A DNA stretch of 64,000 nucleotides from an uncultured Lachnospiraceae bacterium (GCA_945917765.1 CAMEHU010000002.1:25681-89680), one strand, 5' to 3'. Shown: positions 16,976 through 25,801, counted from the stretch's first letter. Notes: generated from the letters alone by a model not told the origin. Program-made: numbers and translations.

Positions 16976-17608
16976 ATGAATATAACTGAAATAGAAATCG
17001 CAACCTTTTTTGACGAGTTTTGCAATACTTGTAAAAAAGTAACTACTAAAAAATTCAAAAAAGGCGAAATAATAACAACATATATTGCAAAAAGGAAACA
17101 ACTTTGTTTGTTAAAATCTGGTGAAGCTGATTTAATAAGATATGATTTTAATGGTACCAAAACAATTGTTGAACATTATTTAACAAATAATATATTTGGA
17201 GAGATATTTTATAATGTAACAACAAATAATGAATTATTTGTTGAAGCCAGAACAAGATGTGAAGTGTTATTTTTTGATTATGAATTTTTGGAAAATAAAT
17301 GTACTCAAAATTGCTCATATCATAAAAACGTAATACAAACTTTGCCTAATTTGTTATTATCGCAAATTAATTCTTTAAATACTAGAATCGAAATATTAAG
17401 TAAGAGAACTATTAGAGAAAAATTGTTAACTTATTTTAATATTATTTCTACTAAAAGCTTCAGCAAAACATTTGCACTTCCGTTTTCATTAACCGATTTG
17501 GCAGATTATTTAAGTGTTGATAGAAGTGCCATGATGAGGGAAATTAGTTATTTGAGGAATGATAAAATTATAGAAAAAAATGGAAATAGCATTACTTTAT
17601 TGTATTAG
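16976..17608 (+). CDS. Crp/Fnr-family transcription regulator
   Basis: 210 residues. Residues about 20-110 form the cyclic-nucleotide-binding-like beta barrel (KKFKKGEIITTYIAKRKQ.. LTNNIFGEIF). A dimer helix spans about 115-145 and a winged helix-turn-helix about 150-205 (LADYLSVDRSAMMREISYL recognition helix). Cys15, Cys18, Cys44, Cys88, Cys106 and Cys110 are present, but not in a clear Fnr iron-sulfur arrangement. AAGGAGAC lies before the ATG. A dyad in its promoter suggests autoregulation. Ligand unknown. Confidence 0.88.
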   Translation: MNITEIEIATFFDEFCNTCKKVTTKKFKKGEIITTYIAKRKQLCLLKSGEADLIRYDFNGTKTIVEHYLTNNIFGEIFYNVTTNNELFVEARTRCEVLFFDYEFLENKCTQNCSYHKNVIQTLPNLLLSQINSLNTRIEILSKRTIREKLLTYFNIISTKSFSKTFALPFSLTDLADYLSVDRSAMMREISYLRNDKIIEKNGNSITLLY

Positions 17609-17633
17609 CAATTAACTAAGTTTGTTTAGCCTA

Positions 17634-17677
17634 AAAATAAACGGAGAAGAAATCATATTCTCTCCGTTTATTTTTTA
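17634..17677. terminator. bidirectional terminator
   Basis: AAAATAAACGGAGAA pairs with TTCTCTCCGTTTATTTTTT around a short loop. It separates the converging Crp/Fnr and SPFH genes, with T/A runs on both sides. Confidence 0.85.
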
Positions 17678-17702
17678 TTTATTATTCATTTAAGAATATT
17701 TT

Positions 17703-18995
17703 TTATTGAAGTTTTGTTCCGCATTCACCGCAGAATTTTGCTCCTTCATTTATTTTTGTTCCACAATTTGGACAAACATCTGCTTTTGGTTCTGGTTTCT
17801 TTGTTCCACATTCTCCACAGAATTTTCCTGTAGCTGTGTTTCCACATGTTGGGCAAACCCAACCATTTGCTGTATTTTCAGCATTTGCTGTTACTTCATT
17901 GTTGTTAGTTACTGGTGTTTCTTCAACTGCTGGCTCTTGTGCAGGTGCTGGTTGCTCTACTGGTGCAACTGGTTCTTGTTGTTGTACTGGCGCTTGATTA
18001 GCTTGAGGTTGATATGCTGTTTGTGCTGGATTGAAAGCGTTTTGCATTACTGCATTTCCCATTCCTCCAGTTGCCATATTCATCATACCAAGTCCCATAA
18101 ATCCATTAGCTGCCCCATTTGCATTGCTTGCTGCTTTTTCCATAACATCAAGCACACGACCTTGTTGCATTCTTGAATTTGAATTATGTTCATATTCTTC
18201 AATTTTTCTTTCAGAATCTGGATCTAATGTAACTGATTCAACTGAGAATACTTCTATTTGTAAACCTCTTCTTCTAACTGGTTCATCAAATACTTTTTCA
18301 TCCATCATTTGTTTAATTTCATCTGTATTACTTGGTAATTCTAAAACAGGTATTTTGTGTACAGAATTTCCTAATTCGTTTAATACATTTTGGAATACTG
18401 CTACAACTTCTGAACGAATTTGCTCTGTTAAGTCAGATACTCTATATGTATTTGCTGTTCCAGCTATATTATTCATAAATAATGCAGGATTTACTAATCT
18501 AAATGTATATGTACCAAAACATTTAACTTTTAAAGCTAAAGGTGTTATTTGTCCTGTAATTTCATTTGCTATTGCATGTGACCAATCTTGATATGGGATT
18601 GGTGCTGGTGTTCCAAATTTATTTTTTATAATTTCTTTTATATTAAAGAAGAATACACATTGTTCTTTAGCAGATTGACCATTATATGTAAATCTTTGCC
18701 ACATTTCTTTAAATACTGCACCAAATTGTCCAGCAAAAAATGATGGAGTTGATGATGTATCAAATGTGTAAAAACCATCTTCAGCTGTTGCATCTAAAAC
18801 TCTACCATTATCATATATAACAGCACATTGTCCTGGTGCTACTATAATTGTACTTTTGTTTGTTATAACACCTGTTGGTGTTGTTTTCTTAACCATTAAA
18901 ATATCGTTTCCTAAATCTTCACATCTTATTGCTTCTTTCCATTGATCATGCATTGTGCTTCCAATTGCACTTGTTGCTGCTTTAATTAATCCCAT
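17703..18995 (-). CDS. SPFH-domain protein with tandem zinc ribbons (YdjI-like)
   Basis: 430 residues. The N-terminal 290 residues are a SPFH/virion-core-like domain as in Bacillus YdjI (IIVAPGQCAVIYDNGRVLDA, LKVKCFGTYTFRLVNPALF, RRGLQIEVFSVESVTLD). Then come a Gly/Met/Asn/Ala segment, a Pro/Gln/Glu-rich linker and two or more zinc ribbons (CPTCG..CGECG and CPNCG..CGECG). YdjI belongs to an envelope-stress operon with PspA in Bacillus; no PspA is seen here. It shares zinc ribbons with the three Tim44-like neighbours. Own promoter upstream. Confidence 0.85.
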   Translation of the reverse strand: MGLIKAATSAIGSTMHDQWKEAIRCEDLGNDILMVKKTTPTGVITNKSTIIVAPGQCAVIYDNGRVLDATAEDGFYTFDTSSTPSFFAGQFGAVFKEMWQRFTYNGQSAKEQCVFFFNIKEIIKNKFGTPAPIPYQDWSHAIANEITGQITPLALKVKCFGTYTFRLVNPALFMNNIAGTANTYRVSDLTEQIRSEVVAVFQNVLNELGNSVHKIPVLELPSNTDEIKQMMDEKVFDEPVRRRGLQIEVFSVESVTLDPDSERKIEEYEHNSNSRMQQGRVLDVMEKAASNANGAANGFMGLGMMNMATGGMGNAVMQNAFNPAQTAYQPQANQAPVQQQEPVAPVEQPAPAQEPAVEETPVTNNNEVTANAENTANGWVCPTCGNTATGKFCGECGTKKPEPKADVCPNCGTKINEGAKFCGECGTKLQ

Positions 18996-19029
18996 AATTT
19001 TTACCTCCTAAAATTATTACTTGCATATA

Positions 19030-19058
19030 ATTATACAATATTTTTCTGATTTCTTCAA
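19030..19058 (-). promoter_or_regulatory. promoter of the SPFH gene
   Basis: On the minus strand TTGAAG (19053-19058) and TATAAT (19030-19035) are 17 bases apart, about 35 bases before the start codon. Confidence 0.7.
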
Positions 19059-19134
19059 TAAATTTAATATATTTTTATTGAACTTTTGTAAAATTATATT
19101 TTCATTTTTTACTTTTCAAAAATTTTATAATTAT

Positions 19135-19905
19135 CTAAAAATTCTTATAATCTTCATCATATGAAACCATATACCAATTTTTTAAATTTATTGGTTTTAT
19201 ATAAGTTCCACAATACTCACAATTTCCTGCTCCAAATTTATTTAATGGTGCTCCACAATTTGGACAGCTTATCATATATGCTTTTTGATTATATTTAAAT
19301 TTTGTTTCATCATATACATACACAAATTTTGTTGTATATCTTGTTTCTCTTTTTAACCCTGAATAATATTTTTTTACATTTTTATCACTATCATTTATAT
19401 AATTATAACCAACTGTACTTGAAAGTGTAATTGTAGCTTTTCCATCTGTTTTTGAATAATCTTTTATTGCATGTCTATGAAATTGGACATTATCATATTT
19501 TATAGTAATATTATTATTTTTTATATCTTGAACTTTATCTCTTATTGTAGAATACATATAAATTAAATCATTATCATTTTTTATTTTTTCAACAGATTTA
19601 TCTTCTATAGCATTAAATATACTCATCAAATTTTTCTCTGCTTTGCTATATAAAAAATCTTTATTAAAATCTCCAAAATCTCTTATAATTGATGATTCAA
19701 TTAATTTTGTGATTCCTCCAACATTTTTTTCTCTTGTATATTCTTCTCGTTTTAAATCCTTCATATTTTTTGCCGCTTCTTTGATTTCCTTCATTCCAAC
19801 AGGTCCAACTACGCTTCTAACTTTTGCATATATTACAAACGCTATTATTCCTATACCTGCAACTATACCCAAGCAAGCACCTAAAAATCCTAATACAAAA
19901 CCCAT
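19135..19905 (-). CDS. membrane Tim44-like protein with C-terminal zinc ribbon
   Basis: 256 residues. A Gly-rich N-terminal membrane helix (about 3-27, GFLGACLGIVAGIGIIAFVI) leads to a cytoplasmic helical linker and a Tim44-like domain (about 75-205). The zinc ribbon CPNC..CEYC lies at about 215-237. Same architecture as 15159 without its Ser-rich loop. The only strong AGGAGG is 26 bases before the ATG, with a small palindrome (TTAAGGAAATTCCTTAA) between them that may fold the site closer. The start is therefore less certain. Function unknown. Confidence 0.75.
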   Translation of the reverse strand: MGFVLGFLGACLGIVAGIGIIAFVIYAKVRSVVGPVGMKEIKEAAKNMKDLKREEYTREKNVGGITKLIESSIIRDFGDFNKDFLYSKAEKNLMSIFNAIEDKSVEKIKNDNDLIYMYSTIRDKVQDIKNNNITIKYDNVQFHRHAIKDYSKTDGKATITLSSTVGYNYINDSDKNVKKYYSGLKRETRYTTKFVYVYDETKFKYNQKAYMISCPNCGAPLNKFGAGNCEYCGTYIKPINLKNWYMVSYDEDYKNF

Positions 19906-19956
19906 ATTAATTTTAAGGAATTTCCTTAATGCCTCCTTTCTTTAAACTATACTAAT

Positions 19957-19985
19957 ATATTATATTTTTTTGCAAATATTGTCAA
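19957..19985 (-). promoter_or_regulatory. promoter of the 19135-19905 gene
   Basis: On the minus strand TTGACA (19980-19985) is followed after 15 bases by TATAAT or after 17 by TAATAT (19957-19962). Confidence 0.6.
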
Positions 19986-20087
19986 ATAAAAAAAGATACA
20001 ATATGTATTATAGAATCCATTTTTTATAATGCTTTAAAATGTTGTAATTTTGGAATAACACATATTATATCTTTTATATATTATTTT

Positions 20088-21539
20088 TTATTCTTCAGCT
20101 TTTAAATACTTGACAAAACTTGTTACACCTATCATTGAGAAAAATACAATTCCCACAATTAATCCTGTATTATTAGCACCTGTTTGTGGAATTTCTTTTA
20201 CAGCTTTATCTGCATAATTATCATTGTTAGTCATACTATTTTTTACATCATTGTTAGCTTCATTTCCTTTTAGAAGTACATTATTTTCTAATAATTCTGT
20301 TTTGTTTGTTGTATTATCTGCTGATTTTTTTTCAGCTGAATTATTTGGCAATAACTCTTTATAATCATTGCTGTTGTTATTATTGTTATTATTGCTGTTG
20401 TTATTGTCTATACTATTTCCACTATTATTGCTCTCTTTATTATCCTTTTTATTATTGCTATCATTTTGATTGATATTGTTTTGAATAATATCATTATTTT
20501 TTCTTTCTAGTAAAGATTTTAGATTATTTTCAATTAATTCAAATTTATTTTTTGTTTTTGAATTATCCTCTTTATTTTCGTTATTAGTAACTTCATTATT
20601 TATTTCTTCAACAATATCTTGATATTCATCATTATTGTTTTTATCTTCTTTTTTTATGTCAATAACCATAGGTTTATCATCTTCTGATACTTCCACATTT
20701 TGCTTTTCTTTTACTTGCTCTTGATTTTTATTTTCTTCTTGTTTCTTTGCTTCTTCTTGTTTTCTTGCTTCCTCTTGTTTTCTTGCTTCCTCTTGTTTCT
20801 TTGCTTCTTCTTGTTTTCTTGCTTCTTCTTGTTTTCTTGCTTCCTCTTGTTTCTTTGCTTCTTCTTGTTTTCTTGCTTCTTCTTGTTTCTTTGCTTCTTC
20901 TTGTTTTCTTGCTTCTTCTTGTTTCTTTGCTTCTTCTTGTTTTCTTGCTTCTTCTTGTTTTCTTGCTTCTTCTTGTTTCTTTGCTTCCTCTTGTTTTCTT
21001 GCTTCCTCTTCTTTATTTATTTCATTTTGTTCTTGATTTCCAGCAATCTCTTCTTTAACTTCTTCGCCTAATTCATTTTTATCAACTTCAACAACTTCTC
21101 CAATAGTACGAGATGCTACTAAAGCTTTTATATACTCTTCAACACCATCTTCATTTTTTTGTTTTATTATAACTACTGCATAATATTTACCTGGTTTATT
21201 AATTTTAATTGTATCTTTTATTGTTGTTGAATTAATTGTTACAACATCTTTGATTGCATTTTCAATACACCAATATGCTAAATCATCAATATTATTTTTT
21301 GAAGGAACAGGTTTATCTGTTGATACCCAAAATAATAAACTATTCATATATTTTTCTGATATTGAACCATTTGCAGTTATTTCTTTTGTGTCAGGATTAT
21401 ATTCTGTTGACAAATTTGCAATTTGTTCTGTTGTATCTGCTATTGACAACATTGGTAATATCAGATTAGCTACTAACATAAAAACAATTGTCATTGATAT
21501 AATTGCTGTGTACTTATACATTTTTTTATTTAATTCCAT
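20088..21539 (-). CDS. sortase-anchored surface protein with charged hexapeptide repeats
   Basis: 483 residues from the ATG at 21539 (AGGAGG upstream). The signal peptide spans about 8-34 (TAIISMTIVFMLVANLILPM). An N-terminal domain runs to about 165 (NLSTEYNPDTKEITANGSIS). Fifteen KKQEEA/RKQEEA hexapeptides (181-270), predicted as a long charged helix, precede an Asn/Lys-rich spacer with polyAsn. The sorting signal IPQTG (450-454) is followed by a hydrophobic helix and the tail KYLKAEE. IPQTG deviates from LPXTG at the first position. The sortase is not in the window. Confidence 0.85.
   Translation of the reverse strand: MELNKKMYKYTAIISMTIVFMLVANLILPMLSIADTTEQIANLSTEYNPDTKEITANGSISEKYMNSLLFWVSTDKPVPSKNNIDDLAYWCIENAIKDVVTINSTTIKDTIKINKPGKYYAVVIIKQKNEDGVEEYIKALVASRTIGEVVEVDKNELGEEVKEEIAGNQEQNEINKEEEARKQEEAKKQEEARKQEEARKQEEAKKQEEARKQEEAKKQEEARKQEEAKKQEEARKQEEARKQEEAKKQEEARKQEEARKQEEAKKQEENKNQEQVKEKQNVEVSEDDKPMVIDIKKEDKNNNDEYQDIVEEINNEVTNNENKEDNSKTKNKFELIENNLKSLLERKNNDIIQNNINQNDSNNKKDNKESNNSGNSIDNNNSNNNNNNNSNDYKELLPNNSAEKKSADNTTNKTELLENNVLLKGNEANNDVKNSMTNNDNYADKAVKEIPQTGANNTGLIVGIVFFSMIGVTSFVKYLKAEE
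20730..20999. repeat. 15 tandem 18-bp repeats coding KQEEA units
   Basis: Fifteen in-frame 18-base units encode RKQEEA or KKQEEA with very few base differences, inside the surface protein gene. Such arrays vary in copy number by slippage or recombination. Confidence 0.95.
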
Positions 21540-21573
21540 AAATAAATCCTCCTTTTTTATAACGACTGCGAAT

Positions 21574-21602
21574 ATTATAACATATTTTTCCAGTATTTTC
21601 AA
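21574..21602 (-). promoter_or_regulatory. promoter of the surface-protein gene
   Basis: On the minus strand TTGAAA (21597-21602) and TATAAT (21574-21579) are 17 bases apart, about 35 bases before the ATG chosen at 21539. The position supports that start over an upstream in-frame codon. Confidence 0.75.
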
Positions 21603-21669
21603 GGATTTTTGAATATTTAACCTATTTGTATGCCATTTTACACTTTATATAAAATTTTATATTTTTCTA

Positions 21670-21698
21670 TTGACTTTTTATTTCTTTTTTGTTATTAT
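21670..21698 (+). promoter_or_regulatory. tRNA operon promoter
   Basis: TTGACT (21670-21675) and TATTAT (21693-21698) are 17 bases apart, ending 24 bases before tRNA-Gly. Confidence 0.7.
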
Positions 21699-21722
21699 AA
21701 CTATTGTTACTAGCAAACATAT

Positions 21723-21796
21723 GCAGGTATAGTTTAGTGGTAAAACAAAACCTTGCCAAGGTTTAGTTACGGGTCCGATTCCCGTTACCTGCTCCA
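21723..21796 (+). tRNA. tRNA-Gly (anticodon GCC), CCA encoded
   Basis: Acceptor stem GCAGGTA/TACCTGC, anticodon loop with GCC, TTCGATT-type T-arm and encoded CCA. First of two tRNAs in one transcript. Confidence 0.95.
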
Positions 21797-21852
21797 GTTT
21801 TTATATTATTTTGGTACTAAAATAATATATTTAACATATAATTTAATAACAC

Positions 21853-21926
21853 GGCGATATAGCCAAGTGGTAAGGCACGAGTCTGCAAAACTCTGATCCC
21901 CGGTTCGAATCCGGGTGTCGCCTCCA
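21853..21926 (+). tRNA. tRNA-Cys (anticodon GCA), CCA encoded
   Basis: Acceptor GGCGATA with partner TGTCGCC, anticodon loop GCA, GGTTCGAATCC T-arm and encoded CCA. 56 bases after tRNA-Gly. Confidence 0.95.
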
Positions 21927-21931
21927 AAATT

Positions 21932-21962
21932 AAAGATGCTGATTTTTCAGCATCTTTTTTAT
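21932..21962 (+). terminator. terminator of the tRNA operon
   Basis: AAAGATGCTGA and TCAGCATCTTT form an 11-bp stem followed by Ts, 6 bases after tRNA-Cys. Confidence 0.9.
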
Positions 21963-21983
21963 TCTAAAAATTTCTATATTGCT

Positions 21984-22023
21984 AAAAATTGAACCATTGC
22001 AATTAAGCAATAGTTCAATTTTT
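21984..22023. terminator. bidirectional terminator before aquaporin end
   Basis: AAAAATTGAACCATTGC pairs with GCAATAGTTCAATTTTT (one mismatch). It likely ends the minus-strand aquaporin gene, whose stop is 43 bases away. Confidence 0.75.
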
Positions 22024-22065
22024 AAATAACTCTCTTATTTCGCTTTTAAATATTTCATCTACAAA

Positions 22066-22761
22066 TTAATCTTCAGCTTTATTTAAAAACTTAAATACAA
22101 AAGCAGCTAAAGCAGAACCAACAAATGGTGCTACAATAAATACCCAAACTTGTTTTAATGCTTCTCCACCTAAGAAAATAGCTGGTGCTAAACTTCTAGC
22201 TGGGTTAACAGATGTTCCTGTTAATGGAATACCTATAATATGTACAAATGCTAAAGTTAAACCTATTACAATTCCTGCAACAGCACTTTTATTAGCATCT
22301 GATGTTACACCTAAAATTGTGTAAATGAAAACAAATGTTAAAATAATTTCAACTAATATAGCTCCACCCATATTTAATCCAACAGCTGAAGCATCACCAA
22401 ATCCATTTGCTCCTAAGCTTTCTACTCCTAAATTTGACCATGAACCAATTGCATATAAAATTCCAATTCCTGCTATAGCTCCAATAACTTGTGCTATTAC
22501 ATATCCTATAAAGTCTTTTACATCCATTTTTTTGTTAATTAACATTGCAAGTGACACTGCTGGATTGATATGGCATCCTGAAATATTTCCAATTACATAG
22601 GCCATAGCAACAATTGATAATCCAAAAGCCATAGCAATTGTTAATACTCCTGTAAATCCTAATCCTAATCCAGATGTTGCTCCACCTGTTACTACAGCTG
22701 TTCCACATCCAAATAAAACTAATACAGCTGTTCCAATAAATTCACAAAGATATTTTTTCAT
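22066..22761 (-). CDS. MIP-family aquaporin / water-glycerol channel
   Basis: 231 residues with six membrane helices and the two re-entrant NPA boxes: GCHINPAVS (Asn66-Pro67-Ala68) and GTSVNPARS (Asn186-Pro187-Ala188, with selectivity-filter Arg189). Length and short loops fit AqpZ-like aquaporins rather than the longer glycerol facilitators, but solute choice is not certain. Single gene with a consensus promoter upstream. Confidence 0.92.
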   Translation of the reverse strand: MKKYLCEFIGTAVLVLFGCGTAVVTGGATSGLGLGFTGVLTIAMAFGLSIVAMAYVIGNISGCHINPAVSLAMLINKKMDVKDFIGYVIAQVIGAIAGIGILYAIGSWSNLGVESLGANGFGDASAVGLNMGGAILVEIILTFVFIYTILGVTSDANKSAVAGIVIGLTLAFVHIIGIPLTGTSVNPARSLAPAIFLGGEALKQVWVFIVAPFVGSALAAFVFKFLNKAED

Positions 22762-22790
22762 AAATTTTCCTCCTTTATTTTTATAATTGT

Positions 22791-22819
22791 ATTATATTTC
22801 TATTATTTATATGTGTCAA
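22791..22819 (-). promoter_or_regulatory. promoter of the aquaporin gene
   Basis: Perfect TTGACA (22814-22819) and TATAAT (22791-22796) on the minus strand with a 17-base spacer. Confidence 0.88.
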
Positions 22820-22895
22820 TGTTTTTTATAAATTCAAAAGTTGATTTAAAGGTGTTTAACTTTTATCTTAACAATTTTTAGACCCACCAAAAAAA

Positions 22896-22990
22896 ACTGC
22901 TACCCTCCCGTCTTTAGAGTAGCCAAAGTCATATAATTATGTAGCTTTTAAAAATATATTCATACGAAGTAGAGTGCGCCGTTTGGCGGC
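22896..22990. repeat. diverged hairpin element, copy 1
   Basis: GTAGCCAAAGTCATATAATTATG here resembles GTAGCCCAAGGCATAGAATTATG at 25106 (copy 2) and, inverted, GCCCAACTAATAGAATTATG near 28352 (copy 3). The neighbouring CTACCCTCCCGTCTTTAGAGTAG and GCCGTTTGGC also fold. The rest of the 430-base aquaporin-mecA spacer shows no gene. Confidence 0.4.
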
Positions 22991-23190
22991 TATTTTTGTA
23001 AGCTATCCCCAAAACCATTTACTTTTTCAATAATTTATGATATACTTTCAAGTACATTTTTTATCACAAATAATATAATATATTGTATATTATTAACATT
23101 TTTCCCACAAATTACAGGTTTATTTTTCAACCAATATAATGTATAATGTTAATAGGAATACTAATTCGTTTTTATGTTAGGAGGACTACT

Positions 23191-23829
23191 ATGAAATTTG
23201 AAAAACTTAATGAAAACAAAATAAGAATAACTTTAAATAATCAAGATTTGATTGAAAAGAATATAGATTTCCACTCATTTATGTCAAATTCAAAAGAATC
23301 TCAAAATTTGTTCTTAGACATGTTAGATGAAGCCGAGAAAAAAGTGGGATTTGTTACAAAAGACTATAAACTACGTATTGAAGCATTAGCTATGTCTGAT
23401 GGCAATTTTATATTAACAATAACAAGATTTGGAAAAAGTGTTGATACAAATACTAAAACACCTAAAAATAAACAATTGAAGATAAAAAGGAAAAATTTTG
23501 ATGAAATTTCAGAACAATTAATTTATAAATTTAGCAATTTTGATAATTTCTGTAATTTTGCAGATTTTATTTCAAAATCTAGTAATTTTAATAATATAGC
23601 CAAAAATATAGTTTTATATTATTACCATGATTCTTATTATTTATATATTTCTAAAATCAATTCTGAAAATACAAACATAAAAAAATTATATACTTTAATT
23701 ACTGAATTTGGTACATATATTGGTAATTCAGATATTATGGCTCGAAAACTTAATGAATGTGGAAAACTAATTCTTAAAAATAATGCAATAAAAAATTGCG
23801 TTAAGTATTTTTCTACTTCCAAAAATTAG
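23191..23829 (+). CDS. mecA: MecA-family adaptor protein
   Basis: Adaptor that delivers substrates to ClpC(P), known from competence and sporulation control. 212 residues from the ATG at 23191, with TTAGGAGG at good distance; an in-frame upstream ATG lacks one. The N-terminal domain MKFEKLNENKIRITLNNQDL and the DFHSFMSN..FLDMLDEAEKKVGF block match MecA. A basic linker (TPKNKQLKIKRKN) leads to the C-terminal ClpC-binding domain (FSNFDNFCNFADFI.. EFGTYIGNSDI). Confidence 0.9.
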   Translation: MKFEKLNENKIRITLNNQDLIEKNIDFHSFMSNSKESQNLFLDMLDEAEKKVGFVTKDYKLRIEALAMSDGNFILTITRFGKSVDTNTKTPKNKQLKIKRKNFDEISEQLIYKFSNFDNFCNFADFISKSSNFNNIAKNIVLYYYHDSYYLYISKINSENTNIKKLYTLITEFGTYIGNSDIMARKLNECGKLILKNNAIKNCVKYFSTSKN

Positions 23830-23904
23830 TAGTGAAATTTCAACTTACTTTATAGTGTAATTTTCAATTAAAACAAATTACATATTATGTATTATAATCA
23901 AAAC

Positions 23905-23955
23905 AAAAAACATCAAATTATTAATAATTCTAATAATTTGATGTTTTTTATTTTT
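23905..23955. terminator. bidirectional terminator, mecA / M23 peptidase
   Basis: AAAAAACATCAAATTATTA pairs perfectly with TAATAATTTGATGTTTTTT, with A and T runs on either side, between converging genes. Confidence 0.9.
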
Positions 23956-23979
23956 ATATATGCTTTTATAATTTACTAT

Positions 23980-24999
23980 TTAATAAACATAATTTTGTGG
24001 ATTTTGAGCTGTTCCATTAATTCTAACCTCTAGATGTAAATGTGGTCCTGTTGAATTTCCTGTACTACCAACTGCAGCTATAGTTTGTCCTTGTGAAACA
24101 TATGAACCAACTGAACAATTCAATCTACTACAATGTGCATAATATGTTTGCACTCCATTAGCATGTGTTACAATAAGTAAATTTCCATAGCTATAATGAT
24201 ATCCTGCATATGTAACTGTTCCATCAGCCGCAGCTCTAATAGGAGTTCCGTTTGGAGCTGCTATATCAAGTCCTGTATGATAATATGAACGTTGGTATCC
24301 ATATCTACATGAAATTCTACCATTTACAGGCTGAATTAATGAAATACCTATATCAACCCTATTTCCTGGACTATTTACATTTTTTGAAGAACCAATTGAC
24401 CCATTTGATTTTGAATAAGTAACGGTTTTCTTAACAACAACAGGTTCTGGCTTTTTCTCATATAAACCTTCAACACATGTATCAACATTAGCAAATTCTA
24501 CAATATTGGTATCATATTTTTCAACTGTTGTAATTTTGTCTAAGTTATTTGTGTTTTTTTCTTTTAACTTATTCATAATTTCTTCAGTTTCTTGATATGT
24601 AGCAAGATTGTACTTTTCTTCTCCATTTAATATCATAGTATAATATTTATAATATGATACACCTGTTCCAATTATTTTATCATATATTTCTTCATCATTT
24701 GTTTCAACTTCTCTTTTTAATAAACACATTTCATATTTTGGCATGCTCTGAATTTGCACAAATGCAACATTTGCATCTCCATTTCCATTAGCAATATACT
24801 CATTAATTTTCGCTTGTAATTTTCCTTTGTTATTTATATATCCTAGGAATTCTCCATTATATATTACTTCATATGTAGGTTTATAAAACATCAATATTGC
24901 ACCTACTACCAAAAGAATTGATATACTAACTAGCACGATAATTTTCATCCAAATACGTAAATGTATTATTCCTTTTTTTATCTTACTAATATGAAACAC
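23980..24999 (-). CDS. membrane-anchored M23 (LytM) peptidoglycan endopeptidase
   Basis: 339 residues. One N-terminal membrane helix (about 19-43) and an extracytoplasmic region (about 45-205) with no recognised domain precede the M23 domain (about 225-339). The zinc ligands are in HTGLDIAAPNGTPI and GPHLHLEVR, with YYAHCSRL also present. It should cut peptide cross-links in the wall. Similar proteins act in division or sporulation, which the sequence does not decide. An AGGAG-like site is present before the ATG. Confidence 0.9.
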   Translation of the reverse strand: MFHISKIKKGIIHLRIWMKIIVLVSISILLVVGAILMFYKPTYEVIYNGEFLGYINNKGKLQAKINEYIANGNGDANVAFVQIQSMPKYEMCLLKREVETNDEEIYDKIIGTGVSYYKYYTMILNGEEKYNLATYQETEEIMNKLKEKNTNNLDKITTVEKYDTNIVEFANVDTCVEGLYEKKPEPVVVKKTVTYSKSNGSIGSSKNVNSPGNRVDIGISLIQPVNGRISCRYGYQRSYYHTGLDIAAPNGTPIRAAADGTVTYAGYHYSYGNLLIVTHANGVQTYYAHCSRLNCSVGSYVSQGQTIAAVGSTGNSTGPHLHLEVRINGTAQNPQNYVY

Positions 25000-25094
25000 T
25001 CTCCTCTCTGATTTATTATATTCTATACTATTTTTTCACATAAATCAACAGAGTAAATAAAATTTTTAAATGAAACGTTTGGAAATTAATTTAG

Positions 25095-25153
25095 AAAAGT
25101 TCCAACCGCAGAGTAGCCCAAGGCATAGAATTATGTATGCCTTGGGCGCCTCT
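25095..25153. repeat. diverged hairpin element, copy 2
   Basis: CCCAAGGCATA and TATGCCTTGGG form an 11-bp stem inside GAG..CTC flanks, followed by GCGCCTCTC. Sequence relative of copies at 22896 and 28287. May also terminate the coat-protein genes. Confidence 0.5.
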
Positions 25154-25172
25154 CTAATAGCTCACAAAAAAA

Positions 25173-25415
25173 CTATTGTAACTCATTTTTTACATTTTGA
25201 ATTTCAGTAACACTTGCAGGTTGAGCAGATTTATAATATCCCTTTGTTTGAGCTACTTTAAATAATTCATATTGAAAACTTTCATCATTATTTCTTATTT
25301 GTTGTATAGTTTGTCTTAATTGCATATTTTCTGTTTCAGAAATAACTGTTTGATATGTTGTAAGTTCAGATTTTACTCCACTTAAAATATCATTAACCAT
25401 TGTTTTTTCATCCAT
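25173..25415 (-). CDS. CotF-like spore coat protein (small)
   Basis: 80 residues. The helical MVNDILSGVKSELTTYQTVI, RQTIQQIRNNDESFQYELFK and AQTKGYYKSA pattern matches the second half of the CotF coat-protein family (ferritin-like helical pair with the conserved YELF..KGYY). AGGAGGAAA precedes the ATG. 22 bases after a sister gene; together they resemble one CotF domain split over two genes. Expected in the spore coat. Confidence 0.75.
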   Translation of the reverse strand: MDEKTMVNDILSGVKSELTTYQTVISETENMQLRQTIQQIRNNDESFQYELFKVAQTKGYYKSAQPASVTEIQNVKNELQ

Positions 25416-25437
25416 TATATTTTCCTCCTAATATTAA

Positions 25438-25626
25438 TTAATTGTTTAAAAAAGACATTAATTTTTGTTTAGTATTTAATGAATCTTGTGCTGATTTTGT
25501 AAAGATTTGTTTAATTTGTGGATCAACAGCTTGTGATGCATATGTGTTCAATTTTTGGTATGAAGTTTCATGTGTGCCAATTAAATGTCTTAAATTTTGA
25601 AGTTCTACTTGTGATAAATTAGCCAT
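25438..25626 (-). CDS. CotF-related small coat-like protein
   Basis: 62 residues from the ATG at 25626 (AAAGGACTGGTG upstream; the longer frame starts in the spacer). It is all helical: LSQVELQNLRHLIGTHETSY and then DPQIKQIFTKSAQDSLNTKQ, as in the N-terminal helices of CotF-like proteins. Partner of the next gene. Family assignment rests on pattern and neighbour. Confidence 0.65.
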   Translation of the reverse strand: MANLSQVELQNLRHLIGTHETSYQKLNTYASQAVDPQIKQIFTKSAQDSLNTKQKLMSFLNN

Positions 25627-25801
25627 TTTACACCAGTCCTTTCTTATTAAATTTATATAGTAATTATTTACATTTATTTTGTTTTTATTCATTTTTTTAT
25701 TATTTGATTATAATATAAAAAAACAATTAATATAAGTATTTAACTTAAATTAATTGTCTTTTCTTTTATCTATATTCTCCAATATTTAACCCCATATAAT
25801 T

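Noticed and set aside
20700-21071. Open plus-strand frame rich in Phe, Leu, Ser and Cys opposite the repeat region
   Set aside because: It is the antisense of the KQEEA repeats; low complexity and no ribosome site.
22862-22990. Riboswitch upstream of the aquaporin gene
   Set aside because: Compared by eye with c-di-GMP, glycine, purine and preQ1 classes; no conserved core found.
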